A stretch of 64,000 nucleotides of DNA, from assembly GCA_033795365.1 (NCBI GenBank), contig JARYGU010000023.1, positions 1-64,000 of the forward strand, in the 5' to 3' direction. Made by a program: the position numbers and the translations under genes. Origin of the DNA: JARYGU01 sp033795365. Lineage in GTDB: Bacteria > Pseudomonadota > Alphaproteobacteria > Rhizobiales > Rhizobiaceae. This document shows, piece by piece, positions 34,590 to 43,654 of the stretch. The number at the start of each line of letters is the position of its first letter. The stretch's first letter is position 1. The notes under the pieces are model-generated. The model did not search any database and was not told the DNA's origin. It saw nothing but the letters and a program-made list of their open reading frames with translations.

Positions 34590-35912
34590 CTACGTCATGC
34601 CGAGCCTATCCTTGAGACGATAGTACGGAAACACATACCGCGCCGCCCTGGCCTTGATGGACCATAGCGCTATGTCATTGCGCTGGTCGTAGACATTGAC
34701 CGGCACGTCGTCGAGTTCCCGTTTGCCGGCCATGAATTCGCCCATGACGCGCCCGAGATTTTGCGCAAGGTTGACGCCGCGGGTGGAGAAGCCGCCGACG
34801 GAGAAGACGTCTCGACCCAGCCGCAGGATGTGCGGCAGGTAGCTGTCCGTCACCGCGCAATAGCCTTCCCAGTAGCTTTCGAGCTGAATGTCACCTTCGG
34901 TCAGCTGCGGAAAGAGCATTTTCATGCGCGCTCGGGCGTGGTGCTCACCGTAGGCGACCTTGTTGCCGAAATCGAAGACGGCGCCGCCGGAGATCAGGCG
35001 GCCGGCCGCATCCAGACGACCGAAGCCGCCGGACTTGCGCAGATCCGTAAAACACAGCTGGGTTTTCAGGATTTTGCCGCGCAATGCTTCACTCAGCGGC
35101 TTGGTGGCGACATGGTAGAGGTAGACCGGGATGGCGGATTTCTGCACGGCCGGCAGAAAGTCTCCGGTATAGGCATTGGTGGCGAACACGGCCGAACGCG
35201 CCGACACACGACTCGTGCCGCAGCGGACGACCACCCCCGGCCCGGTCTCCTCAAAGCCATCGACCGCACTGTTTTCGAAGATGCGCACGCCGCTCTGTTC
35301 CGCGGCCCGCGCCAACCCCACCGCAAGGCTGTAGGGGTTGACCGTGCCGCCCTCGGCATTGGACCAGCCGCCGAGATAGCCCTGCGCGCCGAGAAGATCG
35401 GCAACATCGGCGGGCGAGTGCCATTCCACCTTGGCGCCGAGCGCCTTCCATTCGTCATGGACCTTGCGGACCTTCTGCATCGAGGCGTCGGAATGGGCCG
35501 GCTGCATCCAGCCGTTCTGCACCGCCGAGCATTTGATCTGGAAGGCTTCGATCTGCCGGAAGACAGCGTCCGCACCGTGCAACACCAGATCGGCGAGCGC
35601 GAGGCCCTTGCGCCGGCCGACGGAAGCCTCGACGGCCGACGGGGTAATGCCGCCCGGGAAATGCGGAACATTGTAACCGCCATTGCGGCCGGCAGCGCCA
35701 TTGCCGACGCGTCCGGCCTCCAGCACGACGACGCTCAGCCCGTTTTTGGCAGCATGAATGGCGGTGTTGAGACCGGAATAGCCGCCGCCGATGACGACGA
35801 GATCGGCAGTCTCCTCACCGGACAGGCGGGGATAGTCACGGACGGTTTCCTGCAGGGTCTTCGTCCAGACGACGCCTTGCATGGTTGGATCGATCGGGCT
35901 TGCCATGGACAT
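34590..35912 (-). CDS. DAO-family FAD-dependent amine oxidoreductase, copy 1
   Basis: 440 residues. The Rossmann motif VIGGGYSGLNTAIHAAKNG and the downstream VLEAGRVGNGAAGRNGG are typical of the gamma-glutamylputrescine oxidase (PuuB)/DadA-like group, which oxidise secondary or primary amines with O2. C-terminal FAD contacts are visible in VFSVGGFSTRGVNLAQNLGR. ATG 35912 is preferred; 35906 is an alternative. It is paralogous to the gene at 49038-50327 (shared NGWMQPAHS/EGWIQPAHT and DEWKALGA/DEWKAFGA). These two flavoproteins bound the island, suggesting two amine-oxidation steps. Confidence 0.9.
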   Translation of the reverse strand: MSMASPIDPTMQGVVWTKTLQETVRDYPRLSGEETADLVVIGGGYSGLNTAIHAAKNGLSVVVLEAGRVGNGAAGRNGGYNVPHFPGGITPSAVEASVGRRKGLALADLVLHGADAVFRQIEAFQIKCSAVQNGWMQPAHSDASMQKVRKVHDEWKALGAKVEWHSPADVADLLGAQGYLGGWSNAEGGTVNPYSLAVGLARAAEQSGVRIFENSAVDGFEETGPGVVVRCGTSRVSARSAVFATNAYTGDFLPAVQKSAIPVYLYHVATKPLSEALRGKILKTQLCFTDLRKSGGFGRLDAAGRLISGGAVFDFGNKVAYGEHHARARMKMLFPQLTEGDIQLESYWEGYCAVTDSYLPHILRLGRDVFSVGGFSTRGVNLAQNLGRVMGEFMAGKRELDDVPVNVYDQRNDIALWSIKARAARYVFPYYRLKDRLGMT

Positions 35913-36002
35913 GATCAATGACTTTCGATGGGTTGTCGGGAAGGGGATGCGGAAATGAAGGCGCAGCCGTCACATCGCCGTTGATGGTTGCAGACAGCGC
36001 CA

Positions 36003-36923
36003 TCATGGCAAGCGTGCCGGCAGGTCGGTCTCGGGCACGGCCTCGACCTTCTGCGCCTTGCGATGCGAGATGAAGAGGCCGGCGACGACGATGATCGCCG
36101 ATCCGATGATCATGTTCGTGCCCGGCACATCGTCGAAGAAAATGAAGCCGAACACCATGCCCCACAGCAGCAGCGTGTATTGGAACGGCGCGAGAATGGA
36201 GACGGGCGCAAGTTTCAGCGAACGCGTGACGACGAGGTGGGCGAAAGCGCCGATCACACCGAGAAGCAGCATCGAGGCGCCCTCGGACGGCGTGAAGGAC
36301 CGCCAGTCGAACACCGAGGCGACCCCGGCGAGAACGAACGTCGCAAGGCCCTGATAAATGCCAAGCGTCGCGTCCCCCGTTTGTGCAAGCGAGCGGTTGA
36401 GCACCAGGGTCAGCGCATAGGCGAGGCCACCGATTAACGCGAACCAGGCGGGAGCGGAAAACGCCGACGTCGACGGATCAAGCGCGATGATCACGCCGAC
36501 AAAGCCGACCACAACCGCAGTCCAGCGCCGCCATCCGGCGCGCTCCCCCAGAAGAAAATGCGAGGCGACCGTCATATAGATCGGCCCGGCCATATAGAAG
36601 GTCATGACATCGGCAAGCGGCAGATAAATGACGGCTGCGTAGAACAGCGATGTATCGAGGGTGATGAGCATTGCCCGCACCAACTGCACGAACGGCCGGT
36701 GCACATTGCGGAATGGTGTTTCACCCTGCTGGCGCACCAGCGGCACCAGCACCATGAACGCGCCGATGGCACGGATCGTCAGAACCTGCGCCACACCGAA
36801 ACTCGCAACCAGCATCTTGGCCACGACGTCGTTCAGCGCAAAAAGGAAATAGCCGACGATCACGAGGACAATCCCTCTCGTGAGGGCATGCCGGTTATCG
36901 GGATGGAGAAGATTGCGAAGCAT
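36003..36923 (-). CDS. DMT-superfamily (EamA) transporter
   Basis: 306 residues with about ten membrane helices arranged as two EamA repeats, beginning RGIVLVIVGYFLFALNDVVAK and again at APAWFALIGGLAYALTLVLN. Such proteins usually export amino acids or metabolites. The start ATG at 36923 begins just before the first helix. It is separated from the ridA-like gene by a strong hairpin, so it may be expressed at a lower level. Export of an overflow or toxic intermediate of this pathway is plausible. Confidence 0.9.
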   Translation of the reverse strand: MLRNLLHPDNRHALTRGIVLVIVGYFLFALNDVVAKMLVASFGVAQVLTIRAIGAFMVLVPLVRQQGETPFRNVHRPFVQLVRAMLITLDTSLFYAAVIYLPLADVMTFYMAGPIYMTVASHFLLGERAGWRRWTAVVVGFVGVIIALDPSTSAFSAPAWFALIGGLAYALTLVLNRSLAQTGDATLGIYQGLATFVLAGVASVFDWRSFTPSEGASMLLLGVIGAFAHLVVTRSLKLAPVSILAPFQYTLLLWGMVFGFIFFDDVPGTNMIIGSAIIVVAGLFISHRKAQKVEAVPETDLPARLP

Positions 36924-36950
36924 GCCGGACGCCCATGAGACGGCTCGATT

Positions 36951-36982
36951 GGGAAGAAAGGCCGCCGGACAGGCCGGCGGCC
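36951..36982 (-). terminator. Hairpin terminator after the RidA-like gene
   Basis: Nine-base perfect stem GGCCGCCGG / CCGGCGGCC with a five-base loop at 36960-36982; read on the minus strand it is followed by TTTCTT. It fits an intrinsic or partial terminator between the RidA-like gene and the EamA gene. Confidence 0.65.
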
Positions 36983-36988
36983 GATCGA

Positions 36989-37381
36989 TTATGCGCCGCA
37001 GCCGACGACGGCGGTCGCGGAGATTTCGACCTTGACGTTCGGGACCGGGAACTGGACGACGAGCGCCGCATTGGTCGGCAGGATATCGCCGAAGATCTCC
37101 TTCAGAGTCGGGCCGATGGCGGCGAATACTTCGGCCGAGGTCACATAGGTCGTGATCTGGACGACATCCTTCAGCGAGGCGCCGGCCTTTTCCAGCCAGG
37201 GCTCTATGTTGCGGATGACCTGGCGGAGCTGCTCGACCGGATCGGTGCTGCACTCGCCCGTCTGGAAATTCACGCCGACCGTACCCGACACGTAGACGGT
37301 ATCGCCAACCTTCACGCAGCGGGAATAGCCATAGGCCTTCTCGAAGGAGGAGCCGGAGGAGATGTTGATGCGCTTCGTCAT
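36989..37381 (-). CDS. RidA/YjgF-family protein lacking the usual catalytic Arg
   Basis: 130 residues of the YjgF/YER057c/UK114 fold (GDTVYVSGTVGVNFQTGE, EIFGDILPTNAALVVQFP, VKVEISATAVV). In imine-deaminating RidA an Arg lies in the motif PxR before the final strands; here the position reads PTNAAL, without Arg. It therefore belongs to a Rid subgroup with another activity, often found beside amine oxidases and dehydrogenases in catabolic clusters. It is 47 bp downstream of an SDR gene and probably cotranscribed with it. Confidence 0.88.
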   Translation of the reverse strand: MTKRINISSGSSFEKAYGYSRCVKVGDTVYVSGTVGVNFQTGECSTDPVEQLRQVIRNIEPWLEKAGASLKDVVQITTYVTSAEVFAAIGPTLKEIFGDILPTNAALVVQFPVPNVKVEISATAVVGCGA

Positions 37382-37428
37382 TGTCTCAGCCTTTCATGCC
37401 GGAACGGAAATGATTTGATCGGAAAGTT

Positions 37429-38163
37429 TCACCAGGTATAGCCGTTGGCGATCCAACCGCCGTCGACGGGAAGCACGATGCCGTGCACCATGCCGGCCTC
37501 CGGCGAGGAGAGAAACGCGGCTGCGGCCGCGACCTCCTCGGGCTCGGCGATGCGGCCAAGCGGCGTGCGGTTGCGAACGCCGACCATGTTGTAGATGCCC
37601 TTGTCGATGAGGTCCTGCACCATCGGCGTGCGCACGCCGGTCGGAGCCAGCGCATTGACGCGGATGCCAAGCGGGCCCCATTCGGTGGCGAGCGACTGCA
37701 TCATGTTGTGCACGGCGCCCTTGGAGGCGCAGTAGGCCGTTCGCTTGGGGGCGCCGACGGAGCCATAGACGGATCCGATGAAGACGATGTTGCCGCCGCC
37801 GTTCTCGCTCATGTACTTCGCAGCCCTCTGGGCCGGCAGGAAGCTGCCGAGCACGTTGACGGACATCATGCGCATGAAGGCGTCTGCCGCCAGATCGAGT
37901 GCGGGTTCGACAGCGACGATGCCGGCGGCGGTGACAAGAGTGTCGAGCCCGCCGAAGGTTTCCACCGTACGGGCGACGGCCGCTTCGACATCCGCTGGGT
38001 TCGTGACGTCGCCTTCAATGGCTAGCACATCGGCCCCGAGCTTCTCACGTGCTTCGGCCACGCCGGCGCGGTCCAGGATGCAGACCTTGTCGCCGCGACG
38101 GACGAAATGTTCCGCCGTGGAGAAACCGATGCCCTGTGCGCCGCCCGTTATGAGGCTGATCAT
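37429..38163 (-). CDS. SDR-family oxidoreductase
   Basis: 244 residues of the classical short-chain dehydrogenase type: NAD(P) motif TGGAQGIG at the N-terminus, AAG at the NNAG position, catalytic Ser in FIGSVYGS, and YCASK (Tyr-x-x-x-Lys). It oxidises or reduces a hydroxyl/carbonyl group of an intermediate. It sits between the ProC-like and RidA-like genes, in one minus-strand run from 42284 to 34590. Confidence 0.92.
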   Translation of the reverse strand: MISLITGGAQGIGFSTAEHFVRRGDKVCILDRAGVAEAREKLGADVLAIEGDVTNPADVEAAVARTVETFGGLDTLVTAAGIVAVEPALDLAADAFMRMMSVNVLGSFLPAQRAAKYMSENGGGNIVFIGSVYGSVGAPKRTAYCASKGAVHNMMQSLATEWGPLGIRVNALAPTGVRTPMVQDLIDKGIYNMVGVRNRTPLGRIAEPEEVAAAAAFLSSPEAGMVHGIVLPVDGGWIANGYTW

Positions 38164-38186
38164 TTCTATGTCCTTCCAGATTTGAT

Positions 38187-39002
38187 TCAGTTGGATTTGC
38201 CGAGTTCGATGCTGCGGTCGCGGGCAGCGCGCGTGGCTTCCGCCACGAGTTTCCCGGTGCGCTCATCGCTCATGAAGACATTCAAGGCGGCCGCCGTCGT
38301 GCCGCCGGGGCTCGTCACCTGCCGGCGAAGCGTAGCGGGATCGACATCCGCTTCCATGGCAAGCCGGCCGGCGCCGCGTACTGTCTGCTTTGCCAGCAGT
38401 GCTGCGGTTTCCGCCGAAAGGCCGAGGGCAATGCCCGCATTCGTCAAAGCCTCAATGAAATGGAAAACATAGGCCGGCCCCGAGCCGGAAATCGCTGTTA
38501 CGGCATCCATATGCGCTTCCTCGTCGATCCAAGTGACTACGCCAGACGTGGCGAGCAGCGACGAGACGAGGTTTTTTGCTGCTTCCGTAACGCCATCACA
38601 GGCGTAGAGGACCATCATGCCTTCACCGATGGCGGCGGGTGTGTTCGGCATGCAGCGTACGGTGGCTGTCCCGGCGGGAAGGCACTGCGCCATGGCTGCC
38701 GTGGTCACGCCGGCTGCGATGGAAACAAAGGTCGCGCCGCGCGCCGCGAATTCCATACAGTCTGCCAGCACCGCTTCGACGAGGTTCGGTTTGACGGCGA
38801 CGAAGACGATCTCGGGCGCAAGGCCTTGCGGAAGATCGGCCAATCGCGAGACGGCAAAGGCGCCCGCGCCGGCCGCACGGGCACGAAGCTCGTCGGCCGG
38901 CTCCACGACATGGACCGTAAGTGTCGGATCCTTGCGTAGCCATCCGCACAACATGGCAAAACCCATATTGCCGCAACCGATGAGAAGAAGCGTGTGTGAC
39001 AT
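38187..39002 (-). CDS. Pyrroline-5-carboxylate reductase family protein (ProC-like), copy 1
   Basis: 271 residues. The NADPH motif LLIGCGNMGFAMLCGWL and the family's C-terminal signature (VTSPGGTTAAALNVF) are intact, as is AISGSGPAYVFHF. GAGGAG precedes the ATG at 39002. True ProC makes proline, but this copy lies in an amine-catabolism operon, and a second divergent copy lies at 56015, so both probably act on other cyclic imines or run in the catabolic direction. Confidence 0.88.
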   Translation of the reverse strand: MSHTLLLIGCGNMGFAMLCGWLRKDPTLTVHVVEPADELRARAAGAGAFAVSRLADLPQGLAPEIVFVAVKPNLVEAVLADCMEFAARGATFVSIAAGVTTAAMAQCLPAGTATVRCMPNTPAAIGEGMMVLYACDGVTEAAKNLVSSLLATSGVVTWIDEEAHMDAVTAISGSGPAYVFHFIEALTNAGIALGLSAETAALLAKQTVRGAGRLAMEADVDPATLRRQVTSPGGTTAAALNVFMSDERTGKLVAEATRAARDRSIELGKSN

Positions 39003-39013
39003 GAACCGGCTCC

Positions 39014-40318
39014 TCAAACGCTCTTGATCAGGGCAGTGACGATGCCAAGGGAAAGGTCCGGTGCTTCAAGCTGCGGCACGTGGCCGACATCCGGCAGAAG
39101 ATGCAGGCCGACTTGCCCGGGTGCCTGCAACGCGCCACGCCAGTCGAGAACCCTGTCCCTGCGGCCCCAGACGATCCGCGTCGGGCATTCCAGCCGCTGC
39201 AACGCTGCCGCGAGGTCGAAGCTCTGCGTGCCATCAGCAAAAAGCGTCTCGCCCATGTGGGATTGTGCTGCGCGAAGTTCCGCGTCGGCGCGGGCAGCGA
39301 AGGCAGCATTGACGAAGGCCGGATCGATGAGCTTCTGGTCGTGCACCATTACCTTCAACCAGGCCTCGAGGCTTCCGGGACGGGAGGCGCGGGCGATACC
39401 GCCAATGAAATCGCCGTTGACCCTGGGGCCGAGGCCACCTGGCGCGAAGAGCGCCAAGGACGCCACCTTGCGGGGGCGTGTATCGGCGAGCGCAAGGGCA
39501 AGCGCTCCGCCCAGCGAATGGCCGATCACATGCGCGCCGTCGAGATCAAGAGCGTCGAAGGCTTCGCGCACCTCACGCACCAGATTGGCGAAGCTGCCGA
39601 CCTGCCGCTTCGGCGATGCACCATGGTTCGGCAGATCGAGACGGTACACCGCATGATTTTTCGCCAGATGACGATCAAGCGGGTACCAGGACAGCGAGTC
39701 GCTGGCAAAACCGTGGATCAGGAAGACCGGCGTGCCACTTGCGGTGCCGCTGCGGTGCACCTTCAACGGACCGTGTTCGTCGGCGGGCAGGTCGACCGGC
39801 GCCTGCACGGCGAAGAGCGGTGCGCGTTGTGATGCCTCGGCAACGTCGCGCAGCTTGATGCGGCCGGAAGGGCTGGAGGCTCTCACGGCACGGAGATCAA
39901 TGCCGGCAGAACTCGCTGCCCGGCGGGCTGCGGGGCTTGCGAGGACGCGACCGGAGGTCACCGCCGCACGCGGCGCCTCCGCGGCACCTCCGGCCGCAAC
40001 CGCGACCGTTGCCGGTGCGGATGACAGACCGGATTCGACCGTTGGCGTTTCGCCACCGTCATAGTCCACGTCGGAGCTGTCTGTGCCGATCAGGCAAAGC
40101 ACGGCAGCCGCCGGCACTTCGCTATCCGCCTCGGCGAAGATGGCGCTCACCACGCCGGCACAGGGCGCCTCGATATCGACGGCTGCCTTGGCGGTTTCGA
40201 TGGTAAGGAGCACATCGCCCTCGGCAACCGTGTCGCCGACGCCAACACGCCACTCCACGATCACGAGCGTTTCCATATATTCGCCGGCGACGGCGCCTGC
40301 GGTTATCGGCGTTGCCAT
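39014..40318 (-). CDS. E2-like fusion: lipoyl domain, subunit-binding domain and alpha/beta hydrolase
   Basis: 434 residues. The N-terminal lipoyl domain carries Lys44 in ETAKA (usually ETDKA). A peripheral subunit-binding segment follows (ASPAARRAASSAGIDL, then SSPSGRIKLRDV). The C-terminal half is an alpha/beta hydrolase with nucleophile GHSLGG, Asp in GRRDRVLD and His in DVGHVPQLE. Acetoin dehydrogenase E2 (AcoC) has this layout, where the hydrolase-like part replaces the normal acyltransferase core. GGGAGA precedes the ATG. With the two E1 genes it forms an acyl-cleaving 2-oxo- or alpha-hydroxyketone dehydrogenase; no E3 gene is nearby. Confidence 0.9.
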   Translation of the reverse strand: MATPITAGAVAGEYMETLVIVEWRVGVGDTVAEGDVLLTIETAKAAVDIEAPCAGVVSAIFAEADSEVPAAAVLCLIGTDSSDVDYDGGETPTVESGLSSAPATVAVAAGGAAEAPRAAVTSGRVLASPAARRAASSAGIDLRAVRASSPSGRIKLRDVAEASQRAPLFAVQAPVDLPADEHGPLKVHRSGTASGTPVFLIHGFASDSLSWYPLDRHLAKNHAVYRLDLPNHGASPKRQVGSFANLVREVREAFDALDLDGAHVIGHSLGGALALALADTRPRKVASLALFAPGGLGPRVNGDFIGGIARASRPGSLEAWLKVMVHDQKLIDPAFVNAAFAARADAELRAAQSHMGETLFADGTQSFDLAAALQRLECPTRIVWGRRDRVLDWRGALQAPGQVGLHLLPDVGHVPQLEAPDLSLGIVTALIKSV

Positions 40319-40332
40319 ATCTGTCTCCCGGC

Positions 40333-41310
40333 CTATGCGAGGGCCTTTTTCGCCGCAGCGGCGATCTTCACCGCATTCGGCAGAACGGCCATTTCCAGCG
40401 GCTCGGAATAAGGGATCGCCATGTCCGGCATCGCGACGCGCGCGACCGGCGCATCGAGATCGTCGAAGCAATGCTCCATGATCGTCGCCGAAAGCTCCGA
40501 AGCGTAGCCGCAGAAAGTCCAGCCTTCATTGACGACAACGGCATGGTTGGTCTTGGCGATGGACTGGCGTATCGCATCGAGATCGAGCGGGCGCAGCGTG
40601 CGCAGGTCGATCACCTCAGCTTCGATGCCATCCTTGGCAAGGAGCCTGGCGGCATTTTCGGCTTCGATGACCATCTTCGAGGAGGCAAAGATCGAGACAT
40701 GTTTGCCCTCGACCACAGTTTTCGCCTTGCCGATCGGCACGAGCACCTCGTCGCCATCAGGCACTTCGCCGCGCGTATTGTAGAGCAGCTTGTGCTCGAG
40801 GAAGACGACGGGCTGACGGTCGCGGATGGCCGACTTCAACAGGCCTTTCGCGTCAGCCGGTGTGGCCGGGGCGACAACCTTGATACCCGGAATATGGCAG
40901 ACCATCGCATCGAGGCTCTTGGCGTGCTGGGCACCAGTCCCGACGCCGCCGCCGCCTTGCGTGCGCAGCACGAAGGGAATGTCGACCTGACCTTCCCAGA
41001 GATAGGTGAAGACGGATGCCTGGTTGACGAGCGCGTCGAGCGACAGCGGCAGGAAGTCGGCATACATGATCTCGAGAACAGGACGCGTGCCGGACATGGC
41101 GGCCGTCACGGCCATCGCCGTCAGCGCCTGCTCGGAAATCGGCGTATCGCGCACGCGCGCATCGCCGAATTCATCACGCAAATCCTTGGAAACCTTGAAG
41201 ACGCCACCGTAGCGGCCAATGTCCTCACCGAACAGGAACACGCTCGCATCGCGCTGCATTTCTTCCCTGAGGGCGGCGTTCAACGCTTCTGCATAACGCA
41301 TCAAGGTCAT
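40333..41310 (-). CDS. 2-oxo acid/acetoin dehydrogenase E1 beta subunit
   Basis: 325 residues of the transketolase-like pyrimidine and C-terminal domains (YAEALNAALREEMQ, FLFGEDIGRYGGVF, VHEWT-type region represented by VVVNEGWTFCGYASE, and YSEPLE near the end). Family members bind thiamine diphosphate with E1alpha. It overlaps the E1alpha stop by one base, so they are translated together. Comparable to AcoB/PdhB. Confidence 0.93.
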   Translation of the reverse strand: MTLMRYAEALNAALREEMQRDASVFLFGEDIGRYGGVFKVSKDLRDEFGDARVRDTPISEQALTAMAVTAAMSGTRPVLEIMYADFLPLSLDALVNQASVFTYLWEGQVDIPFVLRTQGGGGVGTGAQHAKSLDAMVCHIPGIKVVAPATPADAKGLLKSAIRDRQPVVFLEHKLLYNTRGEVPDGDEVLVPIGKAKTVVEGKHVSIFASSKMVIEAENAARLLAKDGIEAEVIDLRTLRPLDLDAIRQSIAKTNHAVVVNEGWTFCGYASELSATIMEHCFDDLDAPVARVAMPDMAIPYSEPLEMAVLPNAVKIAAAAKKALA

Positions 41311-42284
41311 TACTTGGTCTCCGAGTAGGCGGCCGAGGGGGCATGGATTTCAAAAGTGGGGAACGGATCGGAAAGCGCGGTCTCGAAGGCCTGCGCGACT
41401 TCCGCGCGTGCGGCCGCCTCGATGGCGGCAACCGTGTCGGCACCGACCAATGCCACCAGCTTCTCGGCAGACAGCTTGATGGGATCCCGATCGAGCCACG
41501 GCGCCATCTCCTCTTCGGACTGGTAACCACCCATATCCGACGTGGAGAAGCCCTTCACGCGATAGGTCTTGGCCTCGATGAGGCTCGGACCCTCACCACG
41601 GCGCGCCCGTTCGGCTGCGGCGGCAACAGCGCGGTAGACCGCTTCGGCATCATTGCCATCGACGATCTCGCCGGGCATCGCGTAACCGGCGGCGCGGATG
41701 CTGAGATCCTCGACCGGCGACTGCACTTCCTGGCGCACGGTGAGACCGTACTGGTTGTTCTCGAGAACAAAGATGACCGGCAACTTCCATAGCCCGGCTA
41801 TGTTCATTGCCTCGTGGCAGATGCCGGTCTGGGCGGCACCGTCGCCGAAGACGACCATCGAGACGCGATCCTGCTTGAGGATCTGCATGGAAAGCGCCAT
41901 GCCCGTTGCGGCCGGAATACCGGCGCCGACGATGGCATTGCCGCCAAGCATACCCGTTTTCACGTCGCCGAGCAGCATGTGACCGCCCCTGCCCTTGCAG
42001 TAGCCGGTCTCGCGGCCGAAGATTTCAGCCACGATGCCGCGCGCCGTCAGGCCCTTGCCGACGTAGACATGGTGGCCACGATGGGTGGTACAGACATAGT
42101 CGTCGACGCGCAGCGCCGCACAGGCGGCAACGCCCACAGCCTCCTGGCCGTCGCAGCGATGGATCGGCCCACGGGTCTTACCCTCCTTGGCATAGGCGCC
42201 AAGCACTTCTTCCAGTTCGCGCGTCACCACCATCTTGTGGTGGATGTCCTTCAGTTCGTCCGTAGATGGCGCGTTTAACATCAT
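41310..42284 (-). CDS. 2-oxo acid/acetoin dehydrogenase E1 alpha subunit
   Basis: 324 residues. Thiamine diphosphate motif GDGAAQTG...NN is visible (VVFGDGAAQTGICHEAMN and FVLENNQYGL), and the phosphorylation-loop region YRVKGFSTSDMG resembles AcoA/PdhA. First gene of the minus-strand run 42284-34590. Its promoter region (42285-42543) is shared with the divergent ABC-transporter operon and holds TGTTA-type sites. The 2-oxo acid or ketol substrate cannot be predicted reliably. Confidence 0.93.
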   Translation of the reverse strand: MMLNAPSTDELKDIHHKMVVTRELEEVLGAYAKEGKTRGPIHRCDGQEAVGVAACAALRVDDYVCTTHRGHHVYVGKGLTARGIVAEIFGRETGYCKGRGGHMLLGDVKTGMLGGNAIVGAGIPAATGMALSMQILKQDRVSMVVFGDGAAQTGICHEAMNIAGLWKLPVIFVLENNQYGLTVRQEVQSPVEDLSIRAAGYAMPGEIVDGNDAEAVYRAVAAAAERARRGEGPSLIEAKTYRVKGFSTSDMGGYQSEEEMAPWLDRDPIKLSAEKLVALVGADTVAAIEAAARAEVAQAFETALSDPFPTFEIHAPSAAYSETK

Positions 42285-42303
42285 GATCCTCGTGGCCTTA
42301 ATT

Positions 42304-42313
42304 TGTTATAACA
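42304..42313. promoter_or_regulatory. Candidate GntR-1 operator, site A
   Basis: Perfect palindrome TGTTATAACA, 20 bp upstream of the E1alpha start. It shares the TGTTA/TAACA half-sites found at 42479-42490, around 46738-46770 and at 47701-47717. Confidence 0.5.
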
Positions 42314-42357
42314 GGTATCATAACGCAAAAGTCGTGCAATTTATTTTTTGATGACGA

Positions 42358-42372
42358 CCACAAAAATTGTGG
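42358..42372. promoter_or_regulatory. Inverted repeat in the divergent promoter region
   Basis: CCACAA-AAA-TTGTGG, six-base arms, in the middle of the AT-rich gap 42285-42543. It could be an additional operator; no regulator is assigned. Confidence 0.35.
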
Positions 42373-42478
42373 ATGAGCCACCAAAAATCCCGCATAAACT
42401 ACGTATTTTCAGTGGCTTATTAAATTTATCGAAACCCAATATGAATCATCTGGACAAATACCGGACCTTCGTCATTAT

Positions 42479-42490
42479 ATAACAAATAAC
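42479..42490. promoter_or_regulatory. Candidate GntR-1 operator, site B
   Basis: ATAACAAATAAC, two ATAAC half-sites in direct orientation, 54 bp upstream of the binding-protein start. The AACAAATAAC core is identical to that at 47708-47716. Confidence 0.5.
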
Positions 42491-42543
42491 TTTGGGCGGC
42501 CGGATAGTCCGGCTTGCCGGCAAGCAGCACAAAAGGGGAATCC

Positions 42544-43584
42544 ATGTCTATCAAGTCGACACTTGCCGCCGCGCTCGCGGCGACGGTTCTGCTTTCGATC
42601 ACGCCGGCCCATGCGGAATTCGGCGACACCCTGAAAAAGGTGAAGGAGCGCGGCGCGCTCGCCTGCACCGGCCACAACGGCTCCTACATGGGCCTTGCCG
42701 AAGTGGACGACAAAGGAAACTGGAAGGGCTTCGACATCGACCTGTGCCGCGCCGTCGCAACGGCCATCTTCGGCACCTGGGAAGGCCATGTCGACGTCAA
42801 GCCGACCAGCTGGGCGCAGCGCTGGCCTTCGCTCCAGTCCGGCGAACTGGACCTCGTGATCAAGTCCTCGGGCTGGACGTTCAGCCGTGACACCGAAATC
42901 CGCGCCCAGTTCGCGCAGCCCTATATGATGGCCGCGATCCACTACATGGTGCGCAAGGAACTGAACGTCACCTCCGCCAAGGATCTCGACGGCGGCACGC
43001 TCTGCCTTCCGACAGGCACGACGATGGAACGCTACGCCGTCGAGCACGAGGCCGAGAACGGCTACAAGCTGAACGTCGTACCCTTCGAAAAGACCGAAGA
43101 AGCCAACGCCGCCTTCCTGGCCGGCCGCTGCGACGCCATGATGGAATGGGACCTTCAGCTCGGCGTTCTCCGCGCCACCGAAGCCAAGAACCCCGACGAC
43201 TTCGTCATCCTTCCCGACGTTCTCTCGGCCGAGCCGGTCGGCATCGTCATGCGTCAGGGCGACGACAACTGGGTCGATATCGCCAACTGGGTACAGACCG
43301 CCCTTCTGCTTGCCGAACAGGCCGGCGTGACCAGCGCCAATGTCGACGAGATGAAGGCCAACCCGCCGACGCCGGCCATCGGCAAGCTGCTGGGTGCGAC
43401 GCCCGGCATGGGCACGCCGCTCGGCCTTAACGACAATTGGGGCTACAATGTCATCAAGACCGTCGGCAACTACGCCGAAATCTGGGACCGCAACATCGGC
43501 AAGGACTCGCCCTACAAGGTCGAGCGCGGTGTCAACGCTCTCCTGAAGAACGGCGGCATCCTCTACCCGCTCGTTCTCGACTGA
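42544..43584 (+). CDS. Periplasmic amino-acid binding protein (AapJ-like)
   Basis: 346 residues with a Sec signal peptide (STLAAALAATVLLSITPAHA) and the polar-amino-acid binding fold (GNWKGFDIDLCRAVATAIFG, WTFSRDTEIRAQFAQPYM). Length and motifs match the AapJ/BztA group of general L-amino-acid transporters. An AAAAGGGGA ribosome site precedes ATG 42544. First gene of SBP-permease-permease-ATPase, the same order as rhizobial aapJQMP, but here tied to a catabolic cluster, so a specialised paralogue. Confidence 0.92.
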   Translation: MSIKSTLAAALAATVLLSITPAHAEFGDTLKKVKERGALACTGHNGSYMGLAEVDDKGNWKGFDIDLCRAVATAIFGTWEGHVDVKPTSWAQRWPSLQSGELDLVIKSSGWTFSRDTEIRAQFAQPYMMAAIHYMVRKELNVTSAKDLDGGTLCLPTGTTMERYAVEHEAENGYKLNVVPFEKTEEANAAFLAGRCDAMMEWDLQLGVLRATEAKNPDDFVILPDVLSAEPVGIVMRQGDDNWVDIANWVQTALLLAEQAGVTSANVDEMKANPPTPAIGKLLGATPGMGTPLGLNDNWGYNVIKTVGNYAEIWDRNIGKDSPYKVERGVNALLKNGGILYPLVLD

Positions 43585-43654
43585 TCCGCCTCCCAAGGCT
43601 GGCCGCTGGCGCAGGATGCGTCGGCGGCCGCGATGACAGCGGAGAGGTGTTCCG

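Noticed and set aside
33946..34623. 225-codon plus-strand frame
   Set aside because: It contains shifted IS481 transposase pieces and otherwise random sequence, so it is treated as a relic, not a gene.
38187..39002. True proline biosynthesis proC
   Set aside because: The motifs fit, but the operon (amine oxidase, RidA-like, acyl dehydrogenase) and the second copy argue for a catabolic role, so no proC symbol is given.
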